5,586 nt of DNA from an uncultured Eubacterium sp. (GTDB taxonomy: Bacteria > Bacillota > Clostridia > Peptostreptococcales > Anaerovoracaceae). Position numbers and translations under genes: made by a program. The stretch covers positions 1 through 5,586 of the forward strand of contig CAMOGZ010000107.1 in NCBI GenBank assembly GCA_946614405.1. The letters are read 5' to 3'. Shown one piece after another: positions 1 through 5,461 of this stretch; position 1 is the first letter of the stretch; each line of letters begins with the position of its first letter. The notes below the pieces were generated by a model that was given only the letters and a program-made list of their open reading frames with translations, made no database searches and was not told where the DNA came from.

Positions 1-14
1 GCCCTGCTGTATCA

Positions 15-45
15 CGAAAAAATAACCGGCAACAAGGTTGCCGGC
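15..45 (-). terminator. Intrinsic terminator of the aminopeptidase / M15 carboxypeptidase operon
   Basis: A perfect 8-bp stem, ccggcaac (26-33) against gttgccgg (37-44), closes a 3-nt loop. Read on the minus strand it is followed by TTATTTTTT (17-25), the U-tract expected of a Rho-independent terminator. It lies about 43 nt past the stop codon of the M15 gene, so it ends the minus-strand operon. The plus strand has no U-tract here, so it acts in one direction only. A smaller inverted pair, TGATCA-N5-TGATCA (74-90), overlaps the stop codon just upstream. Confidence 0.9.
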
Positions 46-87
46 ATTGCAGTGTGCTTATTCGGTTTATATCTGATCAACCGGTGA

Positions 88-792
88 TCACTCCGCGGGA
101 CTCACGTCGGTCTTCGGCAGTTTGTCCAGATATTCTTCCAGGGTGATGCCTTTCTCGGTGATCTCTTTTGCGGCGTCGACACCAACGTAGCGGATGTGCC
201 AGGGCTCGTAGTTATAGCCTGTGATATCTTCTTTGCCCTCCAGGTAGCGGAGGATGAAGCCATAGTCCGCCAGTTTGGCATGGATCTTCTCCCATTCCGG
301 GGTGCACTTCACCAGGTCCTCGTTCTCATACATGGTCTTGCCGTCCACGATGAGGTAGAGATCCAGGGCAAGTCCTGTGTGATGCTCGGAGTAGCCCGGC
401 ACCGCCACGTATTTCTTCACGTAGTCCTCGCCGTACTTCTTGGTGAAGTCCTCCACGATCTCCTGCTGGGCGTCGGTGCTGCGGTAGGCGGAGTCCAGTT
501 CCGTGTGGACGCCTTCCTTCTCCATTTCCGCGGCCAGTTTTTCATAGGCCTCGTAAGCGGTCTTCTCCACCTGCACCTCGTCCCCCACGGAGTTCGTCAG
601 AGACACCAGGTCCACCTGCTGCTCCCACTGCTCCGGCAGGGGGTATTCCTTATTCACCAGCACCAGGTAGTCGATGACGGAGCCATCGGCCTCCTCTTCT
701 GCGGCAGGCTCAGCGCTTCCACTGCAGCCCGCCAGCGCCAGCGCACAAAGCACAGCGCACAGGGCCAGTATAATCGCTATTCTTTTCTTCAT
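88..792 (-). CDS. M15-family D-alanyl-D-alanine carboxypeptidase-like lipoprotein (VanY/DdpX type)
   Basis: This is a 234-aa predicted zinc peptidase that would trim the terminal D-Ala from peptidoglycan stem peptides at the outer face of the membrane. The N-terminus is a lipoprotein signal: Lys/Arg at residues 3-4, a hydrophobic stretch, then lipobox L20-A21-G22-C23, with C23 the predicted lipidated residue. An Ala/Glu-rich linker (about 27-37) precedes the domain. Seen in the sequence are VLVNKEYPLP (44-53, typical of the family), SAYRS (101-105, whose Arg binds the substrate carboxylate in relatives), SEHHTGLALD (135-144, Zn ligands H137 and D144) and EPWHIRY (196-202, catalytic E196 and Zn ligand H199). 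All key residues are present, so it is probably active. The ATG has GGAGA 6 nt upstream (799-803). Only 15 nt separate it from the upstream aminopeptidase stop codon, so the two are co-transcribed. An L,D- rather than D,D-specificity cannot be excluded from sequence. Confidence 0.93.
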   Translation of the reverse strand: MKKRIAIILALCAVLCALALAGCSGSAEPAAEEEADGSVIDYLVLVNKEYPLPEQWEQQVDLVSLTNSVGDEVQVEKTAYEAYEKLAAEMEKEGVHTELDSAYRSTDAQQEIVEDFTKKYGEDYVKKYVAVPGYSEHHTGLALDLYLIVDGKTMYENEDLVKCTPEWEKIHAKLADYGFILRYLEGKEDITGYNYEPWHIRYVGVDAAKEITEKGITLEEYLDKLPKTDVSPAE

Positions 793-807
793 ATCGCATC
801 TCCGCTC

Positions 808-1920
808 TTATTTCAGATTCTCCGGATTTAGGGGCTCCAGCTCCGGCAGGACGAAGAGGCCGTCTTTCCGGATCAGTACATCATCGAACCAGATCTCACC
901 GCCGCCGTAATCCTCTCTCTGGATCAGCACCAGATCCCAGTGAACGGCGGAATCGTTGCCGTTGGGGGCATCCTCATAGCACATGCCCGGTGTCAGATGG
1001 ATGCTGCCGCAGATCTTCTCATCGAAGAGAATGTCCTTCATGGGATGCAGCACGTAGGGATTGACGCCGATGGCGAATTCACCGAAGTAACGGGCTCCCT
1101 CATCAGTGTCCAGATACTCGTTGATCCGGTCGGTATCGTTGGCGGTGGCCTTCACGATCTTGCCGTTCTCGATCTCGAACCGGATATTCTCATAGGTGAA
1201 TCCCTGGATCTCTGATGGCGTGTTATAGGAGATCACGCCGTTCATGGACTCCCGCACAGGTGCGGTGTAGACCTCGCCGTCGGGGATGTTCATGTCTCCG
1301 GCGCACTTGATGGCCGGGATGTCCTTGATGGAGAATGTCAGATCCGTTCCCGGCGCCACCAGGCGGACGCGGTCGGTACGGTCCATCAGGTCCTTCAGTG
1401 CGTCCATGGCCTTGTCCATTCTGGAGTAGTCCATGGTGCATACGTTATAATAGAAATCTTCGAAGGCCTCCCGGCTGGTTCCCGCAAGCTGGGCCATGGA
1501 AGCCGTGGGATAGCGCAGGATCACCCACTTGGTGTGGTCCACTCTCTCGTTCAGGGAAGGCGTGGTGAGCACGTTATACAGGTTCAGCTTCTCCGTGGGG
1601 ACATCCGCAAGCTCCGCTGCGTTGGCCCCTGCCCGGATGCCGATGTAGGCGTCCATCTTCTTCATGAACTCCAGCTCCCAGTCGTCCTGAAGCTTCAGCT
1701 GTTCTTCTGTTGCACCCAGGAGCAGCTCCCGGCGCAGAGTCTCTTCCTCCCCCTGCACAAAGGGCACCCCACCGGCCTTATATACTTCCTTCACTACCTG
1801 CCGCACAAGGGGCACGCATTCCCCTCCGATATAGCTGATCAGAACCTTCTCCCCGGGCTGCACCCGTGTGGAATAGTTCACCAGGATCCCGGCTAATTTC
1901 ACATCTCTTGCATCGATCAT
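808..1920 (-). CDS. M29-family metallo-aminopeptidase (AmpS / aminopeptidase T type)
   Basis: This is a 370-aa predicted cytoplasmic aminopeptidase that would remove N-terminal residues from peptides using two metal ions. No signal peptide is seen. The five metal-ligand positions of the M29 family are recognisable: E216 in NIPDGEVYTAP (211-221), E281 in GEFAIGVNP (280-288), H308 in GSIHLTPG (305-312), and H327 and D329 in SAVHWDL (324-330). The N-terminal half (LVNYSTRVQPGEKVLI, 13-28) also matches the family. At 370 aa it is somewhat shorter than the roughly 400-residue Thermus/Bacillus enzymes, but the core is complete. The ATG is preceded by AAAGGA (1928-1933) at 7-nt spacing and by a strong promoter. 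It is the first gene of a two-gene operon with the M15 lipoprotein. Physiological substrates cannot be told from the sequence. Confidence 0.95.
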   Translation of the reverse strand: MIDARDVKLAGILVNYSTRVQPGEKVLISYIGGECVPLVRQVVKEVYKAGGVPFVQGEEETLRRELLLGATEEQLKLQDDWELEFMKKMDAYIGIRAGANAAELADVPTEKLNLYNVLTTPSLNERVDHTKWVILRYPTASMAQLAGTSREAFEDFYYNVCTMDYSRMDKAMDALKDLMDRTDRVRLVAPGTDLTFSIKDIPAIKCAGDMNIPDGEVYTAPVRESMNGVISYNTPSEIQGFTYENIRFEIENGKIVKATANDTDRINEYLDTDEGARYFGEFAIGVNPYVLHPMKDILFDEKICGSIHLTPGMCYEDAPNGNDSAVHWDLVLIQREDYGGGEIWFDDVLIRKDGLFVLPELEPLNPENLK

Positions 1921-1956
1921 AATACTGTCCTTTCATTCATAATATATTCTTCTTGT

Positions 1957-1985
1957 ATTGTAAGTCCCATTTCCCCTTTTGTCAA
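1957..1985 (-). promoter_or_regulatory. SigA-type promoter for the aminopeptidase / M15 operon
   Basis: On the minus strand, TTGACA (1980-1985) is followed by a 17-nt spacer and TACAAT (1957-1962). The -35 is perfect, the -10 has one mismatch and the spacing is optimal. Transcription would start near 1950, leaving a leader of about 30 nt that contains AAAGGA before the ATG at 1920. No operator or riboswitch is visible in the leader, so expression looks largely constitutive. Confidence 0.85.
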
Positions 1986-1998
1986 AGCGCATGTCCCC

Positions 1999-2028
1999 TT
2001 GAGATTTGCCGTCACCTTATGATATGAT
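1999..2028 (+). promoter_or_regulatory. Extended -10 promoter for the DUF4317 gene, divergent from the aminopeptidase promoter
   Basis: TTGAGA (1999-2004), an 18-nt spacer and TATGAT (2023-2028) preceded by TG at 2020-2021 form an extended -10 promoter. An overlapping TATGAT (2018-2023) is also present but is badly spaced from the -35. Transcription would begin near 2035, giving a leader of about 30 nt. The two divergent -35 boxes (1985 and 1999) are only 13 nt apart, so polymerases on the two promoters could compete. Confidence 0.7.
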
Positions 2029-2048
2029 AGAAGTCAGTTGTAAGTCAA

Positions 2049-2057
2049 AAGGAGGAG
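2049..2057 (+). promoter_or_regulatory. Strong ribosome binding site that fixes the TTG start of the DUF4317 gene
   Basis: AAGGAGGAG lies 7 nt before the TTG at 2065. It is a near-perfect Shine-Dalgarno sequence at good spacing. The next in-frame ATG is residue 45, well inside the conserved domain, so TTG must be the start. A strong binding site with a weak start codon suggests tuned translation. Confidence 0.85.
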
Positions 2058-2064
2058 TATTACT

Positions 2065-3219
2065 TTGAACAAGAAAGAGATCAGTGAGATTCGCCGGCGG
2101 TTCAAGCCGGAATACGATAATATCAGCCAGATCTTCGGCTGCTACGTCAATGCGGCCAGAGAGATCGTCACCGAGGTGGACCTGGGGATCGGCCTGATGG
2201 AGGATGAAGAAGCCGAGATGTATCTGAAGATACTGAAGAAGGCTTTGTCCGGGAAGCCCGGGAAGAACCTCATCGACATCGAGTTCACCACGGAGCAGGT
2301 GGAGAGCAGCGACGAGCACCGGCTGCTGATGGCCCTGCGGGACTCCCATCTCCGGGACGACGGCCTGCGCCGGGCATTCTACGAGCGCATCATCGAGTCC
2401 GTGGACATGGGCGAGGACAGCTACGTGATCCTGCTGGCCGACGACTCCTACGACGTGCCCTACAAAGGCTCCGATGACTCCGTCTTCAGCGATGGCTCCA
2501 CCGAGGTCTATCACTACTTCGTCTGCGTCATCTGCCCGGTGAAGGACGCCAAGGTGGCCCTGAGCTACAAAGCCTCGGAACGGAACTTCCGCAGCGCCAC
2601 CATGGGTCACGTGATCACCCCGCCGGTCCTGGGATTCCTGTTCCCGGCCTTTGATGACCGCAGCGCCAACATCTACGACCTGATGTACTACAGCAAGAAT
2701 ATCACGGACATCCATGACGAATTCATCCAGAAGATGTTCGGAACAGAGCGGGCTCCCATGTCCGCCGGCGTGCAGAAGGTGGTCTTCGGAGACATGCTGT
2801 CGGGGACCCTGGGAGACGCCTGCAGCCTGGACGTGGTGAAGGCCATCCACGGCGAAGTGGCGGAGATCCTGGAGGTCCACAAGGAGACCAAAGATCCGGA
2901 GCTTCCGGAGATCTACCTCTCCGACATGGAGGACCTTCTGGAGGACAATGGGGTTCCCGAGGAGAAGATCGAGCACTTCCGCCAGTCCGTGGAAAAGGAA
3001 TTCGGCGAAAGCCCTGTCCTGAACCCGGACAACCTGGTGAACATCAAGCGCTTCGACATGAAGACCGCAGGAGTCAAGATCCAGGTAGAGCCGGAGTACG
3101 CCTCGGAGATCCAGACCCGGGTCATCGACGGCCGCCGCTACATCCTGATCCCCGCAGAGGATACCGTGGAAGTCAACGGCATCGAGATCGCCGTGCCCTC
3201 GGATGAACCGGAAGCCTGA
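2065..3219 (+). CDS. DUF4317 domain-containing protein
   Basis: This 384-aa protein is recognised as a member of the DUF4317 family, found mainly in Clostridia and without an assigned function. The opening MNKKEISEIRRRFKPE, the IFGCYVN segment (23-29), LSGKPGKNLIDIEF (61-74), LLMALRDS (87-94), the SYDVPYK region (128-134), VCVICPVK (153-160) and PVLGFLFPAFDDRSANI (187-203) look like family signatures. There is no signal peptide or membrane segment, so it should be cytoplasmic. The protein is very acidic, especially around 268-315, where a Glu-rich, probably helical stretch precedes a conserved-looking C-terminal part (VNIKRFDMKTAGVKIQV, 325-341; RYILIPAEDTVEVNGIEI, 358-375). Translation starts at TTG, decided by the ribosome binding site. 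The gene is first of the rightward series and has its own promoter. No terminator follows it, so transcripts can read into the next gene. Family recognition is firm; the role is unknown. Confidence 0.88.
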   Translation: MNKKEISEIRRRFKPEYDNISQIFGCYVNAAREIVTEVDLGIGLMEDEEAEMYLKILKKALSGKPGKNLIDIEFTTEQVESSDEHRLLMALRDSHLRDDGLRRAFYERIIESVDMGEDSYVILLADDSYDVPYKGSDDSVFSDGSTEVYHYFVCVICPVKDAKVALSYKASERNFRSATMGHVITPPVLGFLFPAFDDRSANIYDLMYYSKNITDIHDEFIQKMFGTERAPMSAGVQKVVFGDMLSGTLGDACSLDVVKAIHGEVAEILEVHKETKDPELPEIYLSDMEDLLEDNGVPEEKIEHFRQSVEKEFGESPVLNPDNLVNIKRFDMKTAGVKIQVEPEYASEIQTRVIDGRRYILIPAEDTVEVNGIEIAVPSDEPEA

Positions 3220-3234
3220 TCCCATCCTGCTGGT

Positions 3235-3251
3235 ACAGATCCGCGATCTGT
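3235..3251 (+). repeat. 17-bp palindrome in the promoter spacer before the amidohydrolase-like gene
   Basis: ACAGATC-CGC-GATCTGT is a perfect 7-bp inverted repeat with a 3-nt centre, starting 15 nt after the DUF4317 stop codon. No U-tract follows, so it is not a standard intrinsic terminator. It ends at the T of the TG extension of the following -10 box, which places it in the spacer region where a dimeric repressor could block polymerase. Operator function is inference. Confidence 0.5.
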
Positions 3252-3259
3252 GGTATCAT
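3251..3259 (+). promoter_or_regulatory. Candidate extended -10 promoter for the amidohydrolase-like / ecsC gene pair
   Basis: TGgTATCAT matches the TGnTATAAT extended -10 pattern with one mismatch in the hexamer. It resembles the boxes before the DUF4317 gene (2020-2028) and the DUF4430 gene (4912-4920). No good -35 lies at 16-18 nt (TGGTAC at 3231-3236 is poor). Transcription would start near 3266, almost at the AGGAGG, leaving an unusually short leader of about 11 nt. Confidence 0.45.
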
Positions 3260-3265
3260 GGATTC

Positions 3266-3271
3266 AGGAGG
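3266..3271 (+). promoter_or_regulatory. Ribosome binding site that selects the ATG at 3277
   Basis: AGGAGG sits 5 nt before the ATG at 3277. An in-frame GTG at 3250 would add nine residues, but it lies upstream of this site, inside the promoter, and has no Shine-Dalgarno of its own. The protein therefore begins MKTLYYNAVF, which matches the first beta strand of amidohydrolases. Confidence 0.85.
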
Positions 3272-3276
3272 ATATT

Positions 3277-4086
3277 ATGAAGACTTTGTACTATAACGCG
3301 GTGTTCCACACCATGGATCCGGCCCATCCCCATGCGGAGGCGGTACTCTGCGAGGACGGGATCATCACGGAAGTGGGCAGCCGCGGCGACATGATATATG
3401 ATGAAGAGACGGACCTTTCGGGGGCCCACGTGTTCCCCGGGTTCATCGACGTGTACACGGCGCCGGCCATCGAGGCCTTCTGCCGCAAAGCCCCGGGAGA
3501 GCTGTCCCAGGACGAGGTGGAGAACTGGTGCCGGCAGGCGGCGGACTACCTCCTGGACAAAGGCGTGGCGGTGCTGCCCCTTCGTCCGGATTGTGAGTTA
3601 TACCGCAGAAACGTTGCAGGAGCAAACGCATCGCTTATTTGCGATGCTGACTTCCGAACGGACCTGGACGAGGTCCTGGAGGAGGAAAGCGATGCCGGCG
3701 GCTCCGGAATGGAGGATCTGCTGGCGGCGGCCTATGGCTTTGGCAGCGCCGGATCCGGGGACTATTACGCCGCCATACTGGATCCACCGGAATCCAGCAA
3801 TCTTGTCTTTATGCCTTTGTTCGATCAGGCGGAGTCTGTGGCCGATGCCATCCGAAGACTCACCTGTGAGGCGGCGGAGCTCATCGGCAGGGATGACCTG
3901 GGAACCCTTGCGAAAGGGAAAAGAGCGAACTTTACCATATTCGACGAGGATCCCCTGGCCGGGAACCTGAAGAACTTCTCCCGGATGCACGCCGACAAGG
4001 TGATCGCTGAGGGAAACCTGCTCTACGACGTGGAGGATTCCCGGATGGCAGAGCTGTACGACATGATGCTGGGGCAGATGTTTTAG
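3277..4086 (+). CDS. Short amidohydrolase-like protein, probable non-catalytic remnant or pseudoenzyme (YtcJ-like)
   Basis: This 269-aa protein has the two ends of a YtcJ-type amidohydrolase but not the middle. Residues 1-58 look like the N-terminal beta-sandwich half (LYYNAVFHTMDP, VLCEDGIITEVG, then GAHVFPGFID at 49-58). Residues 190-252 look like the C-terminal half (AAELIGRDDLGTLAKGKRAN at 199-218, then FTIFDEDPL at 219-227 and ADKVIAEGNLLYD at 239-251). Family members usually run to 500 residues or more, so most of the TIM barrel is absent. The metal-binding HxH that should follow PGFID is replaced by Y60-T-A62. Hydrolase activity is therefore unlikely. The reading frame is intact, has a strong ribosome binding site and is coupled to the next gene, arguing for a maintained product over decay. 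The stretch 3591-3660 uses more A/T-rich codons than its surroundings. A structural, binding or regulatory role is possible; the actual role is unknown. Confidence 0.72.
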   Translation: MKTLYYNAVFHTMDPAHPHAEAVLCEDGIITEVGSRGDMIYDEETDLSGAHVFPGFIDVYTAPAIEAFCRKAPGELSQDEVENWCRQAADYLLDKGVAVLPLRPDCELYRRNVAGANASLICDADFRTDLDEVLEEESDAGGSGMEDLLAAAYGFGSAGSGDYYAAILDPPESSNLVFMPLFDQAESVADAIRRLTCEAAELIGRDDLGTLAKGKRANFTIFDEDPLAGNLKNFSRMHADKVIAEGNLLYDVEDSRMAELYDMMLGQMF

Positions 4087-4090
4087 GAGG
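4085..4090 (+). promoter_or_regulatory. Ribosome binding site of the ecsC-family gene, overlapping the preceding stop codon
   Basis: AGGAGG begins inside the TAG stop of the amidohydrolase-like gene (4084-4086) and lies 8 nt before the ATG at 4099. Terminating ribosomes would leave right at the next initiation site, so translational coupling of the two genes is likely. Confidence 0.85.
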
Positions 4091-4098
4091 AAAGAACC

Positions 4099-4899
4099 AT
4101 GATCGCATCTCCATGGCAGAAGGAATGGAACCGCATGCAGCGGAATGAATATGAGTTCCTGCAGAACGGGCGCCTGCGGAAGGAGTCCCGGCTGAACCAG
4201 TTTCTGGCCAAGAAAGTGCCGGAGGGGCTGCAGGACAAGCTGGACCTGGCCTTCGCCAAGGCCTTTGAGCTGATCTTCGAGAAAGGTACGGGGGTCATCG
4301 AGAAGACCTATGACAAGGACGGGATCCGGAAGCAGACGGAGGTAGGCAAGTTCCTCGCAGAGCGCAAAGGCGACCGGGAGTCCCTTCGGTGGTTTTCCCG
4401 CAGGGCCAGCGGCGCCGGCGGGAAGAACCTGCTGTTTTCCGGCGCCTCAGGCATCGGCCTGGGAGTGCTGGGGATCGGCCTGCCCGATATTCCTTTGTTC
4501 ACGGCCACCATGCTGAAGGGGGTCTACGAGACGGCCCTGCACTTCGGCTACGAGTACGATGAGCCCCTGGAGAAGTATTTCATCCTGCGGATCATCGAGA
4601 CGGCGCTGACGGTGGGCCCGGAGCTGGATGCGGGCAACGAATCCCTGAATCAGTTCATCGACGACCCGAAGCTTCCTGAGGGCTACGACCAGAGCGCGCA
4701 GATCCGCCAGTCCTCGGCGGCACTGTCCAAGGAGCTCCTCTACATGAAGTTCCTGCAGGGGGTTCCCGTGGTGGGAGCCGTGGGAGGCGCCTATGACGCC
4801 ATCTACCTGAACAAAGTCCTGCGCTACGCGGAGGTCAAATACCACCGCCGTTTTCTGGTTGATCACGCCGGATTCGATAACGGACCAATACTGGCGTAA
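4099..4899 (+). CDS. EcsC family protein
   Basis: This 266-aa protein is recognised as a member of the EcsC family (named after the third gene of the Bacillus ecsABC locus), whose biochemical role is unsettled. The signature elements are a Gly-rich hydrophobic segment with SGASGIGLGVLGIGLPDIP (114-132), an aromatic helical region (VYETALHFGYEYD, 142-154), and the C-terminal FLQGVPVVGAVGGAYDAIYL (218-237) with YHRRFL (248-253). The two glycine-rich apolar segments could insert into or lie on a membrane, but neither is a clear classical transmembrane helix. The basic, charged N-terminal part (1-60) is probably helical. No ecsA or ecsB ABC-transporter genes are in the window, so this is not the classical ecs operon. 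It starts 12 nt after the amidohydrolase-like gene and shares its transcript. The ATG is well supported by AGGAGG at 8 nt. Confidence 0.9.
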   Translation: MIASPWQKEWNRMQRNEYEFLQNGRLRKESRLNQFLAKKVPEGLQDKLDLAFAKAFELIFEKGTGVIEKTYDKDGIRKQTEVGKFLAERKGDRESLRWFSRRASGAGGKNLLFSGASGIGLGVLGIGLPDIPLFTATMLKGVYETALHFGYEYDEPLEKYFILRIIETALTVGPELDAGNESLNQFIDDPKLPEGYDQSAQIRQSSAALSKELLYMKFLQGVPVVGAVGGAYDAIYLNKVLRYAEVKYHRRFLVDHAGFDNGPILA

Positions 4900-4911
4900 T
4901 CTTATTAATTG

Positions 4912-4920
4912 TGATATGAT
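4912..4920 (+). promoter_or_regulatory. Candidate extended -10 promoter for the DUF4430 lipoprotein gene
   Basis: TGaTATGAT matches the extended -10 pattern and is identical to the box at 2020-2028. It lies 13 nt past the ecsC-family stop codon. No recognisable -35 is found at 16-18 nt (TGGCGT at 4892-4897), which extended -10 promoters can tolerate. Transcription would start near 4927, leaving a leader of about 35 nt that opens with the hairpin at 4929-4946. Confidence 0.5.
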
Positions 4921-4928
4921 TATCCTTG

Positions 4929-4946
4929 TCCGGTCTTGTGACCGGA
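4929..4946 (+). promoter_or_regulatory. Leader hairpin before the DUF4430 gene
   Basis: TCCGGTC-TTGT-GACCGGA forms a perfect 7-bp stem with a 4-nt loop. No U-tract follows, so it is not a typical terminator. Its 3' arm takes in the start of GGAGG (4944-4948), while a second Shine-Dalgarno-like GGAGAG (4952-4957) remains free. If transcription starts near 4927 the hairpin caps the 5' end of the mRNA, where it could stabilise the message or mask the upstream GGAGG. Confidence 0.5.
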
Positions 4947-4951
4947 GGATT

Positions 4952-4957
4952 GGAGAG
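4952..4957 (+). promoter_or_regulatory. Ribosome binding site of the DUF4430 lipoprotein gene
   Basis: GGAGAG lies 4 nt before the ATG at 4962, slightly close but usable. It rules out an in-frame TTG at 4926, which would add twelve residues ahead of the signal peptide and has no ribosome binding site. The ATG gives a clean lipoprotein signal, MSKRIISFLL. Confidence 0.7.
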
Positions 4958-4961
4958 AATT

Positions 4962-5381
4962 ATGAGTAAAAGAATCATTTCATTTCTGCTGATCGCAGTG
5001 CTTGTCCTGATCTCTGCACTGATCACGGGCTGCAGCGGAAGCAAAGAGGAATCCGCCCCCAAGGGCTCCGATTCCATCGATATCATGATCAGCATCGACT
5101 ATCCCGCCAAGGCGGAAATCCCGGATATGGAGAATATCAAGTTTAAGGTGGAGAAGAACTCCTCGGTGCTGGACGCCATTCAGCTCTACTGCAGCGTCAG
5201 CGAGATCTCCTGTCTGGTGGACACCTCCTTCAATTCCCTGGAGGGGATCGGCGGAGTACAGAACGGAGACTATGACAAGTACGCCACATGGCAGTGCATG
5301 GTGAACGATGCCCTGATCGCAGGGGATCCCTCTAACCATAAGCTGGCAAATGGCGACAGTTTATCCCTCATTTATGAGTAA
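4962..5381 (+). CDS. DUF4430 domain-containing lipoprotein
   Basis: This 139-aa protein is predicted to be secreted and lipid-anchored. Residues 1-19 are a basic start and hydrophobic core, and the lipobox is I21-T22-G23-C24. A short Ser/Lys/Glu linker follows. The remainder fits the DUF4430 domain, which is related to the C-terminal domain of intrinsic factor/transcobalamin: SVLDAI (68-73), GIGGVQNG (95-102), the aromatic ATWQCMVND (108-116, equivalent to the usual W-x-Y-x-V-N motif) and the closing LANGDSLSLIYE (128-139). The mature part has three further cysteines (C77, C84, C112), unusual for a small surface domain. In other proteins this domain often sits at the end of larger surface or cobalamin-related polypeptides; here it stands alone. 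No transporter or corrinoid gene is nearby, so cobalamin binding is not implied. It may have its own promoter as well as read-through from the EcsC gene. Confidence 0.85.
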   Translation: MSKRIISFLLIAVLVLISALITGCSGSKEESAPKGSDSIDIMISIDYPAKAEIPDMENIKFKVEKNSSVLDAIQLYCSVSEISCLVDTSFNSLEGIGGVQNGDYDKYATWQCMVNDALIAGDPSNHKLANGDSLSLIYE

Positions 5382-5416
5382 TCTGAGTAGACGTTTTCAC
5401 ACTTTAGTCTATTAAC

Positions 5417-5429
5417 GTGAAATCTTCAC
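5417..5429. repeat. Small palindrome with repeated TTCAC motifs downstream of the DUF4430 gene
   Basis: GTGAA-ATC-TTCAC is a perfect 5-bp inverted repeat. TTTCAC at 5395-5400 repeats the half-site and can also pair with GTGAAA at 5417-5422. It lies about 33 nt upstream of the TATAAT at 5462. The layout resembles a repressor operator region but the half-sites are short and could be chance. Confidence 0.25.
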
Positions 5430-5461
5430 AAAACCATCACATAGTGGCGGGTTTCATCGTT

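Noticed and set aside
74..90. TGATCA-N5-TGATCA at the end of the M15 gene as a regulatory hairpin
   Set aside because: The repeat unit is itself a 6-bp palindrome, the stem is short, and the true terminator lies just downstream; chance is likely.
2017..3225. A 402-codon open frame on the minus strand covering the whole DUF4317 gene
   Set aside because: It is antisense to a gene with clear family signatures, its composition (His, Val, Leu, Asp repeats) is typical of reversed GC-rich codons, and it has no ribosome binding site or recognisable domain.
3235..3251. The palindrome after the DUF4317 gene as an intrinsic terminator
   Set aside because: The stem is only 7 bp and is followed by GGTATCATGG, not a U-tract.
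3250..3276. GTG at 3250 as the start of the amidohydrolase-like gene
   Set aside because: It lies upstream of the AGGAGG site and within the promoter, and the extra residues do not resemble the family.
3398..3970. A 190-codon frame inside the amidohydrolase-like gene, considered as a sign of a frameshift
   Set aside because: The shifted frame is Arg/Pro/Trp-rich, as out-of-frame GC-rich DNA usually is. The family signatures at both ends of the gene are in the same frame, so the shortness is not explained by a simple frameshift.
4929..4946. The hairpin after the EcsC-family gene as a terminator
   Set aside because: It is followed by GGATTGGAGA with no U-tract and sits directly before the next ribosome binding site.
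5416..5431. A Rex or CcpA operator at the GTGAA-ATC-TTCAC palindrome
   Set aside because: Rex sites need a 4-nt spacer between the TTGTGAA and TTCACAA halves; here it is 3 and the left half is degenerate. The central CG of a cre site is missing.
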